From Desulfovibrionaceae bacterium (GTDB lineage: Bacteria > Desulfobacterota > Desulfovibrionia > Desulfovibrionales > Desulfovibrionaceae), in NCBI GenBank assembly GCA_028689675.1, contig JAQVCS010000003.1, positions 1 to 64,000 of the forward strand: a DNA stretch of 64,000 nt, given 5' to 3'. A program made the position numbers and the translations under genes. Below, one piece after another: positions 44,415-53,073 of the stretch (position 1 is the first letter of the stretch; each line of letters opens with the position of its first letter). The notes under the pieces were generated by a model. That model worked only from the letters and a program-made list of their open reading frames with translations. It made no database searches and was not told the DNA's origin.

Positions 44415-45368
44415 GTGGAATTAGTAAGCTTGTGGCATGATTTGCTATGGCCTTTGCTGCGCCTGCTGTGCGGGCTGGCCTTTGGGCTGCTGCTGGCCAA
44501 TGTGCTGGAGGCCTTGCGCTGGACAGACCACATTGCCAAGCTGGCGCGTCCGCTGGCACAGGCTGCCCATTTGCGCGATGTGGCAGGGGCTTCCTTTGCG
44601 CTGTCTTTTGTTTCTGCCAGCTCAGCCAATGCCCTGCTTGGCGAACACTTTGCCCAAGGCACACTCAGCCGCAGGGAATTGCTGCTGGCCAATTTGTTTA
44701 ATTCCCTTCCTGCCTATTTGCTGCACACGCCCACCATTTTTTTTCTGACCTTTCCTGTGCTGGGTTTGCCTGCCCTTACCTATGTGGGGCTTACGCTGTT
44801 TGCCGCCGCCCTGCGCACACTGTTTACCTTGTGCATGGCGCGTCTGCTGCTGCCCAAGCCTGCGGCGCCTGCCCCTGCAGCGCCCGCCCCTGCCCCAGCA
44901 CGGCGCTGGAGGGCTGCCTTAGAAAAAGCCCTGTCGCGCTTTCGCCGCCGCCTGCCCAAATTAGTGTATTTTACTGTGCCTATGTATATACTCATGCTTG
45001 CCTTGCACAAGCTGGGCTTTTTTGACCTTGCTCAGGCATGGCTGGGCAGGCATGCTTCATGGCTGGCCTTTATTCAGCCAGAAGCCATGGGCATTATTGT
45101 TTTGCACCTTGCGGCAGAATTGGGGGCAGCGCTGGGGGCAGCAGGCGCTATTATGGTCAGCGGCTCCATGCAGGCTTCCGACGTGGTGCTTGCCCTCTTG
45201 GTGGGCAATATCCTTTCAACGCCCATGCGCGCCCTGCGCCACCAGCTGCCCTCCTATGCCGCCTTTTATGCCCCGCAAACAGCCCTGCTGCTTATTGTGG
45301 CCAACCAAGGCTTGCGGGCACTCAGTTTGCTTTTAGTGAGCTATGGCTATTATCTTTTTTCCCAATAA
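44415..45368 (+). CDS. Nucleoside-recognition (Gate) domain membrane protein
   Basis: A 317-residue integral membrane protein of the SpmA/SpmB-type Gate family. About eight helices fall in two halves separated by an Ala/Pro-rich cytosolic linker (KPAAPAPAAPAPAPARR). Conserved-looking motifs are SFVSASSANALLGE and NSLPAYLLHTPT in the first half and HLAAELGAALGAAGAI and GNILSTPMRALRHQLP in the second. The substrate is unknown; transport of a small solute is inferred. GTG 44415 with AAGGAAT upstream is the start. It is directly preceded by a family A repeat and followed by a small terminator. Confidence 0.78.
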   Translation: MELVSLWHDLLWPLLRLLCGLAFGLLLANVLEALRWTDHIAKLARPLAQAAHLRDVAGASFALSFVSASSANALLGEHFAQGTLSRRELLLANLFNSLPAYLLHTPTIFFLTFPVLGLPALTYVGLTLFAAALRTLFTLCMARLLLPKPAAPAPAAPAPAPARRWRAALEKALSRFRRRLPKLVYFTVPMYILMLALHKLGFFDLAQAWLGRHASWLAFIQPEAMGIIVLHLAAELGAALGAAGAIMVSGSMQASDVVLALLVGNILSTPMRALRHQLPSYAAFYAPQTALLLIVANQGLRALSLLLVSYGYYLFSQ

Positions 45369-45373
45369 AAATC

Positions 45374-45400
45374 CCATACTTTTTGTATGGTTAAAAACTT
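45374..45400 (+). terminator. Small terminator after the Gate-domain gene
   Basis: CCATAC-TTTTT-GTATGG (45374-45390) followed by TTAAAAACTTT. A short stem and a broken T-run make it weak. Confidence 0.5.
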
Positions 45401-45411
45401 TATTATCTATC

Positions 45412-45453
45412 AGGAATAATTCCTATTGACAAAAACATAAAATCGCCTATTGT
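45412..45453 (+). promoter_or_regulatory. Promoter of the cytochrome c peroxidase with overlapping palindrome
   Basis: TTGACA at 45426-45431 and TATTGT at 45448-45453 with a 16-base spacer. The palindrome AGGAATAATTCCT (45412-45424) ends one base before the -35, a good place for a redox or peroxide-responsive regulator. It resembles PerR/Fur half-sites only loosely. The gene's GGAGGAGG Shine-Dalgarno follows. Confidence 0.6.
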
Positions 45454-45480
45454 GAAAAAAATGTCTATGGAGGAGGTTTT

Positions 45481-46854
45481 ATGAAAAAATCATCGCTGGT
45501 TTTTTGTGCTGGCGCTGCTTTGTTGGCCTGTATTGCAGGCACAGCACAGGCAGCAGAGCAACCCACGCTCACCAAATTTAAGCATGTGGCTGGCATTGTG
45601 CAAGAAAAATGCCTTGCCTGCCATACGCGCAACTTTGACCTGCCTTTTTATGCGGCCATTCCCGGCATCAAAGAAATCATTCAAAAAGATTACAATGATG
45701 GCATTCGTGCCCTTGATCTGAATCAGGAATTGGTGGAGCGCGCCAAAAACAAGCCCGCCTCTGAAGTCACCCTTGCCAAAATGGAATGGGTTATTCAAAA
45801 CGACTCCATGCCGCCAGCCAAATTTGCCATTGTGCACTGGGGCAGCCGCCTTGCCCCTGAAGAAAAGTTAGCTATTCTGGATTGGGTAAAAACCAGCAGG
45901 GCAGAACAGTATGCCACAGGTCTTGCCGCGCCAGACAAGGCCAACGAACCTGTACAGCCCCTGCCAGACAGCATCCCCTTTGATGCCAAAAAGGCAGCCT
46001 TGGGCAAAAAGCTCTTTAATGATAAGCGTATTTCTGTAGACGACACGGTTTCCTGTTTTAGCTGCCACGACATTGACACCAAGGCAGGAACAGATAATGC
46101 CCGCTTTGCCGAAGGCGTGCGCAAGCAATTGGGCGACATCAATGCCCCCACTGTCTTTAATGCTGCCTTTAATACGCGCCAATTCTGGGATGGCCGCGCT
46201 GCCGACCTGCAGGAACAGGCTGGCGGCCCCCCGCTGAACCCCATTGAAATGGGCAGCAAGAATTGGCAGGATATTATTGCCAAGTTCCAAAAAGACAGCG
46301 CTCTCACAGCAGAGCTGACAGCCCTGTACCCCGACGGCTGGTCAGAAGCCAACATTACCAATGCCATTGGCGAATATGAAAAGACGCTCATCACCCCCAA
46401 CAGCCGTTTTGACAAATGGCTGAAGGGCGACGCCAAGGCGCTGAGTGTAGATGAACAGCGCGGCTATGACCGCTTTAAGGCCTATCGCTGTGCTTCCTGC
46501 CATGTGGGCAAGAGCATGGGCGGGCAGTCCTTTGAGTATATGGATCTGAAAAAAGATTATTTTGCCGACCGTGGGCATCCCTTGGGTTCAGACAAGGGCT
46601 TGTTTGGCTTTAGCAAAGACAAGAATGATATGCACAAGTTCAAAGTGCCCACCCTGCGCAATGTGGAGCTGACCGCCCCCTATTTGCATGACGGCACGGT
46701 CACCACGCTGGACGAAGCTGTGCGCATTATGGGTGTGTACCTTGCTGGCTTTGATATTCCTCAGCAGGACAGAAAGCTCATTGTGGCCTACTTGCGCACC
46801 CTGACAGGCGAATTTGAAGGCAAGCCCCTTACAGGGCAGGTCACAGCCAAGTAA
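45481..46854 (+). CDS. Tri-heme cytochrome c peroxidase
   Basis: A periplasmic 457-residue enzyme that reduces H2O2 to water. A Sec signal (ending near AGTAQA) is followed by an extra N-terminal heme domain (CLACH, residues 44-48, with DSMPPAKFAIVHWGSRL), then the classic di-heme MauG/CcpA core with CFSCH (about 191-195) and CASCH (about 337-341). GGPPLNPIEMG and the late LRNVELTAPYLHDGTV are core motifs. The N-terminal domain resembles that of E. coli YhjA, a quinol peroxidase, but no uncleaved membrane anchor is obvious here. Single gene with its own promoter and a strong terminator; probably for oxygen/peroxide defence in an anaerobe. Confidence 0.9.
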   Translation: MKKSSLVFCAGAALLACIAGTAQAAEQPTLTKFKHVAGIVQEKCLACHTRNFDLPFYAAIPGIKEIIQKDYNDGIRALDLNQELVERAKNKPASEVTLAKMEWVIQNDSMPPAKFAIVHWGSRLAPEEKLAILDWVKTSRAEQYATGLAAPDKANEPVQPLPDSIPFDAKKAALGKKLFNDKRISVDDTVSCFSCHDIDTKAGTDNARFAEGVRKQLGDINAPTVFNAAFNTRQFWDGRAADLQEQAGGPPLNPIEMGSKNWQDIIAKFQKDSALTAELTALYPDGWSEANITNAIGEYEKTLITPNSRFDKWLKGDAKALSVDEQRGYDRFKAYRCASCHVGKSMGGQSFEYMDLKKDYFADRGHPLGSDKGLFGFSKDKNDMHKFKVPTLRNVELTAPYLHDGTVTTLDEAVRIMGVYLAGFDIPQQDRKLIVAYLRTLTGEFEGKPLTGQVTAK

Positions 46855-46880
46855 AAACAAAGCCTGTACCGAGATAGAAT

Positions 46881-46920
46881 AAAGCGCCCGCTTTCCTTTT
46901 GGGAGGCGGGCGCTTTGCTT
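46881..46920 (+). terminator. Terminator of the peroxidase gene
   Basis: AAAGCGCCCGC (46881-46891) pairs with GCGGGCGCTTT (46906-46916), an eleven-base stem, followed by a short T-rich run. Confidence 0.8.
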
Positions 46921-46961
46921 GTAATGCACTTTTACTGTGCAATAGTTGCGTCAGGGTGGGC

Positions 46962-47949
46962 TAGAGCATTTCAACTTTTAAATTATATAGAAATAGTTTA
47001 AAATCAGAGCATGAAAACAGCAAGTTCCGAGATACGCATGATTGCGATCAAAGCTTATGGCGCTGGCATTTCGCGACAGCAGATCGCTGACATTGTGGGA
47101 TATCACCTGAACAGTGTTGGCCGCTGGATTCGTGAATTTGAACAGGAAAAGCGACTTGAAGCGCGCTCAAGAGGGCACCGAAGTTCGATTTTTTCTGAAG
47201 CTGAACGAACTGAAATTACTAAGCTAGGCAGCCCGATATTACTTTGAAGGAACTGCGCGCACACCTTGCAAAAAGCTGTTCCTTGAATGCAATTCATAAA
47301 TTGCTAAAAGAACTCGGGTTTGTTGTAAAAAAAAACTCTGCGAGCAAGCGAACAAGATCGCGAGGATATAATCCAAGCCCAGAGTAAGTGGGCAGAATTT
47401 CAGAAAACAGTTGACCAGAATCGTCTGATTTTTCTAGATGAATCTGGCGTAAAAACTAATATGACACGATTGTATGGCCGCGCCCTGCAAGGTGAACGTT
47501 GTCATGATTCAGCACCTAATGGACACTGGGAAACCGTGACAGTTTTATCTTCTATTCGTCTGGGTGGAGCGACAGAATGTATTGTTTTTGAAGGTGCTGT
47601 AGACAGAAAAATGTTTGATGAATATGTAAAAAAGTTTCTTGCTCCTTCTTTGCGACCTGGAGATATTGTTATTATGGACAATCTTTCTGCCCACAAATCA
47701 CAAAATTCTTATGATGCAATCAAGGAAATGCAAGCTGAATATTTGTTTTTACCAGCGTATAGTCCCGATCTGAACCCTATTGAAAAGATGTGGAGCAAGG
47801 TGAAACAGATATTACGAGGAATAAAGGCCAGAACCCATGAAGAGCTTTTTGAAGGAGTTGGGAAAGCCTTGAACATGGTCACGGCTGACGATGCTCAGGG
47901 CTGGTTCAAGTCTTGTGGGTATATACAATTTGAAAGTTGAAATGCTCTA
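46962..47949 (+). mobile_element. IS630-family insertion sequence with intact ends
   Basis: About 988 bp including the TA duplication. The left end TAGAGCATTTCAACTTTTAA and the inverted right end (reading TAGAGCATTTCAACTTTCAA on the minus strand) are nearly identical over 27 bases or more. IS630/mariner elements insert at TA, and TA flanks both ends. Its right TA (47948-47949) is shared with the left end of a family A repeat, so the two elements are fused end to end. Confidence 0.88.
47011..47940 (+). pseudogene. IS630-type DDE transposase, two frameshifts
   Basis: The first part (from 47011) is the helix-turn-helix domain (QQIADIVGYHLNSVGRWI). The middle (DITLKELRAHLAKSCSLNAI) is in another frame from about 47232, and the catalytic part (from the A9 run at 47327-47335) returns to the first frame. 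The three DDE carboxylates are present: IFLDESGV, IVIMDNLSAH and YSPDLNPIEKMW. IS630 transposases sometimes use A-run slippage, so the A9 shift might be programmed, but the break at 47231-47234 looks like a real deletion. The element is therefore probably not autonomous now. Confidence 0.85.
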
Positions 47950-48064
47950 GAGCATTGTCACTTTACAGATACGCGCAAGGCTTCGTAAGAAATGCTTGCC
48001 GCTCAAAGCGCACAAGGGAAATGTACTCCCCCTTTATGTGCGCTTTGAAAGTGAATCTGCTCTA
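47948..48064 (+). repeat. Interspersed repeat family A, copy 3
   Basis: A 117-bp copy starting at the TA shared with the IS630 end (TAGAGCATTGTCACTTTA) and ending TGCTCTA. The internal arms are TCAAAGCGC and GCGCTTTGA. Its right end supplies the TAG stop codon (48062-48064) of the minus-strand gene that ends here. Confidence 0.85.
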
Positions 48065-49528
48065 AGGGTGAATAACAATGCCTTTCCAATGCTGACTGGC
48101 TTTTTGTAGCTCTTGCCCCCATGCTGTGCTGCGTGCTGCTGGGCAATATTCCAAAGCCCATGAGGCAAGGCTGAGGGGCAAAATATCCTCCAGCTTTGTG
48201 TTGGCCATGGTTTGCACTTGCGCATGGCACAGGCCGCCAGCCGCCAGCATTTCCAGTGCGCCCGAGGGGGCAAGCCCCTGCTCTGTGGCTGTTTGCACCG
48301 TAAGGGCAAAGGCTGCAAGGGCTGTGGGTTCTGGCAGGGGGGGCAGCGGCTCGTTGTGCTCTGTAAAGACGCTGTGCACACAGTGCAGCATGGTGTGCAA
48401 ATAGTGCACAAGAAAAATGCCGCCGTGGCAGCGCAAACCATGCTCATACACAAGGCTCATATAGGCAATAAAAAGCCCCGGGTAAATGCGGCGTTCTTGT
48501 AAAGCCTGAATAAGCGCCTCTGGCGTGAAGGGCAGGCGCATTGCTGGGCAAAGCAAGGCTGCTGTGCGGCCTTCTTCCAGCTGCATGGCGCAGCGCCGCC
48601 CCTTGGCATCGATAGCCCAAAAAAAGACTGTGCCTGTGCTGTGTGTGCGCGAACATGCTGCCCCAGCCGCTGTTTGCTTGCTCCAGCAGCCGCGCACATC
48701 GGCAAGGCCGTGCAGCACAGCTCTGCGCACGGTAGGCATAAACAATATTCTGTAAATAAGGGATGTTGGTCGCGCAAGATCACGCACAAGCAGCTGGCGG
48801 GCAATTTCTTCTAATTCAAGGTATACCACCAAGGGCTGTGTGTCAGGAAAGCGCTGGCGGCACAGCCAAGCATTGGCACGGGTTATTTGGTCGCCAAAGC
48901 GTGTTTGCTTCAGGCTGTCTGGCTCAAGCAACTGTGCCAAAAGAGCCTCAAGGGCGCGCTGTTCATAGGGCAAGGTTGCCCCCCAGCGGGCAGCACAGTC
49001 ATGCAGGTTTTGAGCTGTGAGGGCTGGGGTGTTGAGTTCCACCTTATTTTGCCATGCGCTACCAAAAAGGGGAAAGCGCATGGGCTTGTCCCCTCTGAAG
49101 CTTTGCAGGCCGCGCGGGTAGGCTTGGCTTTGCAAAGAAACGCCACCGCAAGAAAGCACAGGAATAACCGTGCCCGCCTGCCCCAAAGCCAGACGGTCAA
49201 GGGCAAAAGCATGTATTGCCTGTGCCATTTCGGGCAGGCAGTCAAGAGCATGCAGGTTGGCCGATAAAACGGCATTATTTATATGCAGGCTTTGCCCAAG
49301 CGCTGCGGCTGCTTTTGTGCCCAGCACCGTGCTTGTGTGGGCTGTCATACAGTCGATAACCGCCTGAGAAGCAGTACGTTGCGTCTTGTTGGCCGCAGTG
49401 CCATAGCTGCTTGCGGCAATATCCCCTAAGCTGTGCCCCTGCCAAGGGCTAAAGCAGCCTTGCAAATAGGGGAATGCTTTCCATAAAGGGGCAAAAACTG
49501 AAAGCGGCATCTGTTCCTGAAACGTCAT
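48062..49528 (-). CDS. Unknown 488-aa protein of the Cache-MFS operon
   Basis: A soluble-looking protein without signal or clear membrane helices. Distinct segments are FPYLQGCFSPWQGHSLGDIA, a central TVIPVLSCGGVSLQSQAYPRG, QPLVVYLELEEIARQLLVRD, and a His-rich LRCHGGIFLVHYLHTMLHCVHSVF stretch. I do not recognise the family. It is translationally coupled (ATGA overlap) to the Cache-MFS gene upstream, so it should act with it, for instance making or handling the transported or sensed molecule. The TAG stop comes from the end of a family A repeat, so a few native C-terminal residues may have been altered. Codon use is typical of the chromosome. Confidence 0.7.
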   Translation of the reverse strand: MTFQEQMPLSVFAPLWKAFPYLQGCFSPWQGHSLGDIAASSYGTAANKTQRTASQAVIDCMTAHTSTVLGTKAAAALGQSLHINNAVLSANLHALDCLPEMAQAIHAFALDRLALGQAGTVIPVLSCGGVSLQSQAYPRGLQSFRGDKPMRFPLFGSAWQNKVELNTPALTAQNLHDCAARWGATLPYEQRALEALLAQLLEPDSLKQTRFGDQITRANAWLCRQRFPDTQPLVVYLELEEIARQLLVRDLARPTSLIYRILFMPTVRRAVLHGLADVRGCWSKQTAAGAACSRTHSTGTVFFWAIDAKGRRCAMQLEEGRTAALLCPAMRLPFTPEALIQALQERRIYPGLFIAYMSLVYEHGLRCHGGIFLVHYLHTMLHCVHSVFTEHNEPLPPLPEPTALAAFALTVQTATEQGLAPSGALEMLAAGGLCHAQVQTMANTKLEDILPLSLASWALEYCPAARSTAWGQELQKASQHWKGIVIHP

Positions 49529-51819
49529 TCCGTTCCCTTTGCTGATGACCAGCCCATCAGCGCAAAGAAAAGGTTAAGTACAATAAGTACGGCTGCCATG
49601 CCCAAGAGCCCAGAGCTCACCCCCCACACAGCAATCACCTGCCCTAGTGTGACAGGGCCAAGCATTTGCCCTATGCGCTCTGTTATATTGTAGCAGCTCA
49701 CCGTGTTGGCAGAGCCTATTGTGTGGGAAATGGGCAGCTCAAGGGCATAAGCCCCTTGGGCGCTGGGAATAATAGCATTGCACAGAGCCAGCAAAGCTAC
49801 AGAAAGAAAAGCCGCAGGCAACCCCTCAAAAACCCATAATGCGCCAATGCCCCCAATGCACAACATGCCACCAGCCAGCAGCCAAGGCAGCTTATTGTGC
49901 GAGGCATCCACTATTTTACCAATAACAGGGCCAAAATAGATGATAAGCAGACAAAATACGAGAAAAACACGACCAATACCTGCTGGGCTTACCCCGCCAT
50001 TATGCAGCGATACGGGAATAAAAAATTGAAACAAACAAACAGTAACAAAGGCACAAGGGAAAATATTGCCCAGCAGTAAGCCCAGCATTTTTTTATCTGC
50101 AAGAAGTGCGCCAAATGCCTTGAAGGAAAAACCAGAGCCTTGGCTTGCCTCGGGCTGCCATGGCTCGCGCGGCATGCAGAATAAAAATACGCCTATGCCC
50201 GCCATGCACAGCGACGAGGCAAAAAAAGCATAGGAATAGCCTACAGTATCAGCAATAAGGCCGCCAAAAGCACTGCCGCACAAAAAACCTGCATACAGAC
50301 CAGCCACCATGGCAGAAATGTTGGCAGCTCTGTTTTCCTGATTGGTATGCGACACGACAAAAATTTGCCCAGCCATATTGATGAGGCCATAGCCAAAGCC
50401 CGAAAAAGCTCGCGCAAAAATATAGCTGAGGGATGTTACCGCCATGCCGCTGGCCATATTGCCCACCGTGACCAGCACAGCCCCCCAAATAAACAGCGGC
50501 CGCCAGCCCCGTTTTTGGCTCCACAGCCCGCCCAGCATAATGCCTAAGCCAACAGTGCACATTTCTACCGAAAGGGGCAGCCCCATAACCACATCGGCAG
50601 GCAGGCCAAACAGCGTCAAATCCATTTCTGCTATGCGCAGGGGAATAAAGGAAATGGGCAAATCGATGGCAAACATGCACAAAAACAGCAGGGGGCGAAC
50701 ATACAAGGGCGAAAGCTGCGCCTGCCCGCCTTGCCCCACAGGGTACTGATCGCTGTTTGCTCGAATATTCTGCAAAGAAAGAAGCTCAAGCATAAACAAA
50801 AGAGCAATAACCATAGTGGTAAGGGTGTTCAGCACAATATCCATATAGGCTGTGTTGATAAAACTATCGGCAACGCCAACAACAATAGTGCCAACAGTTT
50901 TGCCACTGCCTGCTATTAAGGGTGTGCTTGCTGTGATGACGTTTTCTGCTTGCCCCGATGTGTAGCTGCCAGCAGTTTGCACAAGCAGCGACTGCACCCA
51001 AGGTAGATTTTTGCGTACACCATCAAGATATTCTTTGATTGAAGGCACGTCTTGCAGCGGCAGCCCCAAGCTGACAATATGCTGTATATCCTGCTCTATG
51101 TATTTGCCCAATTGCGTGGCCGTCTGAAAGGCTCTTTCTTGCAAAAAAGCAGAAACTGGGGCGTACAAATAGCCCAGAAAAAGAATTTGGCTGACTACAA
51201 GGGGAATAATAAAGCACCATTTACCCAGTTTGGGGCAGGCGGCTTTGCCTTCGCACAGTAAAAGCAGCAGCAATAAAGCACAGCCTAGCAGCGTGATGCC
51301 CCCAAAGAAAAGCCCTTGCTCTGCGGCAAGGCCTATAATGGTGTGCCTTACTGTGCCTTCATCTATGCCCGTCAGCACTGTGCCCACTGTGTCGCCAGCA
51401 CGGTTACGCACAGGGTGGCTTAGCCAAATGATGCCCTGTGCCGAAAATTCTTTCACATCGCTGCGAATTGTTTTTAGCTCATTGTTTTTGGTGGGCAGGG
51501 CAGGGGCAACAAAGCCCTTGGGGTAGGCGGCAAAGTCCTGCCCTGTGGCATTGCGTATAACAAGATAGTCAAGATTGGTTGACTGGTGTACGGTGTGTAG
51601 CTGAAGGGGCAGCTCTTCCATACGCTCAATATTTTTGCCAAAGCGCACCAAGCGTGAAAGGTCAAGCCCCAATTTTTCTGTAGCCACAGAATGCACGGAA
51701 AGAATAGAGCTGCGATAGGTTTTATACACTGTTGCCAAGGTGAACAGGCAATACAATATTTGTGCAACAAGAAGAATGCCAATGCCCCCAGCAAGCATTC
51801 TTTTTTGCGAAAAAGTCAT
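49525..51819 (-). CDS. Cache-domain sensor fused to an MFS transporter
   Basis: A 764-residue inner-membrane protein with unusual architecture. An N-terminal helix precedes a periplasmic PAS/Cache-like domain (residues 35-170, LDYLVIRNATGQDFAAYPKG), two helices follow, then a second periplasmic Cache-like segment (about 225-330) and a last sensor helix. From about residue 375 there is an MFS fold of some 12 helices (LPLSVEMCTVGLGIMLGGLWSQKRGWRPLF, GYGLINMAGQIFVVSHTNQENRAA). No kinase, cyclase or methyl-accepting domain is present, so the sensor domains probably gate the transporter itself. Flanking genes encode a binding protein and an unknown protein in one operon. MFS assignment is firm; the ligand and direction are unknown. 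Confidence 0.8.
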   Translation of the reverse strand: MTFSQKRMLAGGIGILLVAQILYCLFTLATVYKTYRSSILSVHSVATEKLGLDLSRLVRFGKNIERMEELPLQLHTVHQSTNLDYLVIRNATGQDFAAYPKGFVAPALPTKNNELKTIRSDVKEFSAQGIIWLSHPVRNRAGDTVGTVLTGIDEGTVRHTIIGLAAEQGLFFGGITLLGCALLLLLLLCEGKAACPKLGKWCFIIPLVVSQILFLGYLYAPVSAFLQERAFQTATQLGKYIEQDIQHIVSLGLPLQDVPSIKEYLDGVRKNLPWVQSLLVQTAGSYTSGQAENVITASTPLIAGSGKTVGTIVVGVADSFINTAYMDIVLNTLTTMVIALLFMLELLSLQNIRANSDQYPVGQGGQAQLSPLYVRPLLFLCMFAIDLPISFIPLRIAEMDLTLFGLPADVVMGLPLSVEMCTVGLGIMLGGLWSQKRGWRPLFIWGAVLVTVGNMASGMAVTSLSYIFARAFSGFGYGLINMAGQIFVVSHTNQENRAANISAMVAGLYAGFLCGSAFGGLIADTVGYSYAFFASSLCMAGIGVFLFCMPREPWQPEASQGSGFSFKAFGALLADKKMLGLLLGNIFPCAFVTVCLFQFFIPVSLHNGGVSPAGIGRVFLVFCLLIIYFGPVIGKIVDASHNKLPWLLAGGMLCIGGIGALWVFEGLPAAFLSVALLALCNAIIPSAQGAYALELPISHTIGSANTVSCYNITERIGQMLGPVTLGQVIAVWGVSSGLLGMAAVLIVLNLFFALMGWSSAKGTE

Positions 51820-51822
51820 GCC

Positions 51823-53007
51823 CTATTCCCCAGCATTTTTAATGTCATAATAAATAGCATCCACAGCCAGCAAGACGTCAAAAGAGGGCGTCCAGCCAAT
51901 GCGCCTTGCCATTTCCAAGTTCAGCACAAGCCCGATGGGGCTGTCAAAAACCTGCGGCACCAGCCTAGGCTTAGTGCCAGCCATGACCTGTGCAATAGAA
52001 TATGCCCCAAATTGCCCTTCGCTGGCAAAGCTGTTTTGGGAAAGGCTCATCAAAACCCCCAGTTTTGTTTCTTCTATGCCGCTTTGCGAAAAAGAGGGCA
52101 CGCCAGCATCAATAAGTGGTTGCAGCAGCTCTTTCATTCTGTTCCACTGCATGCCTGAATTCGTAGTCAAATAAACGGCGTCAGACGTGGTGCTGAGGCT
52201 TTTCAGGCATTGCTTTAAGTTGGCAAAGCTTTGGTTGGGGGGCACGTTAAGCGCTGTTGTGCAGCGCACCAAGCGAATGCCCAGTGTGGCGCTAGCCTTT
52301 TCTAAAGCATCAAGTGAAATATCAGAGCGCCCTTCGGGGCTGTCTTCATACGCAATGCCCAAGGTTTTGAATTTAAATAGGTCATGAAAAACAAAGAGCT
52401 GCCTTTGGTAACGGTCTGGGTCAACTTGGGTGTGCAGGTTGTCCTGCCCGGAATCGTCTAGCGACAGGGCAATGCCTGCCTGTACAGCATCGGTAACAGA
52501 CATAGAAAAAACAGGAATGACCTTTTCATCTTGCATGTCTATACCTGCCCATGTGCCAAAGGCAAGCACCATGTCGATATCGCCTTGTTCACGAATACGT
52601 TTAAGCAGGGCTTCTTTATTGGCAAGGCGCTGTTCTTTTTCCCAATTTGCGGAATAGTAGGCATCGCGGACAAATTCAATGTGCTTGCCGCCGGCATTGC
52701 TGGCAAGCCATTCCCAGATGGGGCGGGTGTTGTCGCTGGCAACATCAATGGGGGCATCGCCCTTGGCAATAAGCCCCATATCGGCCAGCGCTCTAGTGGT
52801 AGCCACAAGAATATTTTGATAATCGGTATAATGCCCACCTTCAATGTAGGCAACACGCCATTTTTTAGCAGGTATGCGCTTGAGCAGGGCTTCTTTGTCA
52901 AGTGCAAAGCTTGGGTCTGCCTCTGCGGCAAGGCTATTTTCGGCAAAAAACACCTGCACAAGACAGAGCAGCAAGCAAAGAACAAGAGGGCGCAAACTAT
53001 TCATCAT
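51823..53007 (-). CDS. ABC-type substrate-binding protein (ABC_sub_bind family)
   Basis: A 394-residue periplasmic protein: signal peptide (ending near FFAENSLA), then a two-lobe binding fold (KWRVAYIEGGHYTDYQNILV, MVLAFGTWAGIDMQD, DAVYLTTNSGMQWNRMKELL, IGLVLNLEMARRIGWTP). The C-terminal phrase is characteristic of the ABC_sub_bind group, members of which bind amino acids, peptides or aromatic compounds. No ABC permease or ATPase gene is adjacent. Instead it is the first gene of an operon with the Cache-MFS protein 3 bases downstream, so it may deliver ligand to, or sense for, that transporter. AAGGAATG precedes the ATG at 53007. Confidence 0.82.
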   Translation of the reverse strand: MMNSLRPLVLCLLLCLVQVFFAENSLAAEADPSFALDKEALLKRIPAKKWRVAYIEGGHYTDYQNILVATTRALADMGLIAKGDAPIDVASDNTRPIWEWLASNAGGKHIEFVRDAYYSANWEKEQRLANKEALLKRIREQGDIDMVLAFGTWAGIDMQDEKVIPVFSMSVTDAVQAGIALSLDDSGQDNLHTQVDPDRYQRQLFVFHDLFKFKTLGIAYEDSPEGRSDISLDALEKASATLGIRLVRCTTALNVPPNQSFANLKQCLKSLSTTSDAVYLTTNSGMQWNRMKELLQPLIDAGVPSFSQSGIEETKLGVLMSLSQNSFASEGQFGAYSIAQVMAGTKPRLVPQVFDSPIGLVLNLEMARRIGWTPSFDVLLAVDAIYYDIKNAGE

Positions 53008-53073
53008 ACATTCCTTATGTAAAGCGGCAGGCAGATACTTGTTTTTTGTGATATAGGCATTTTTTTATTCTGT

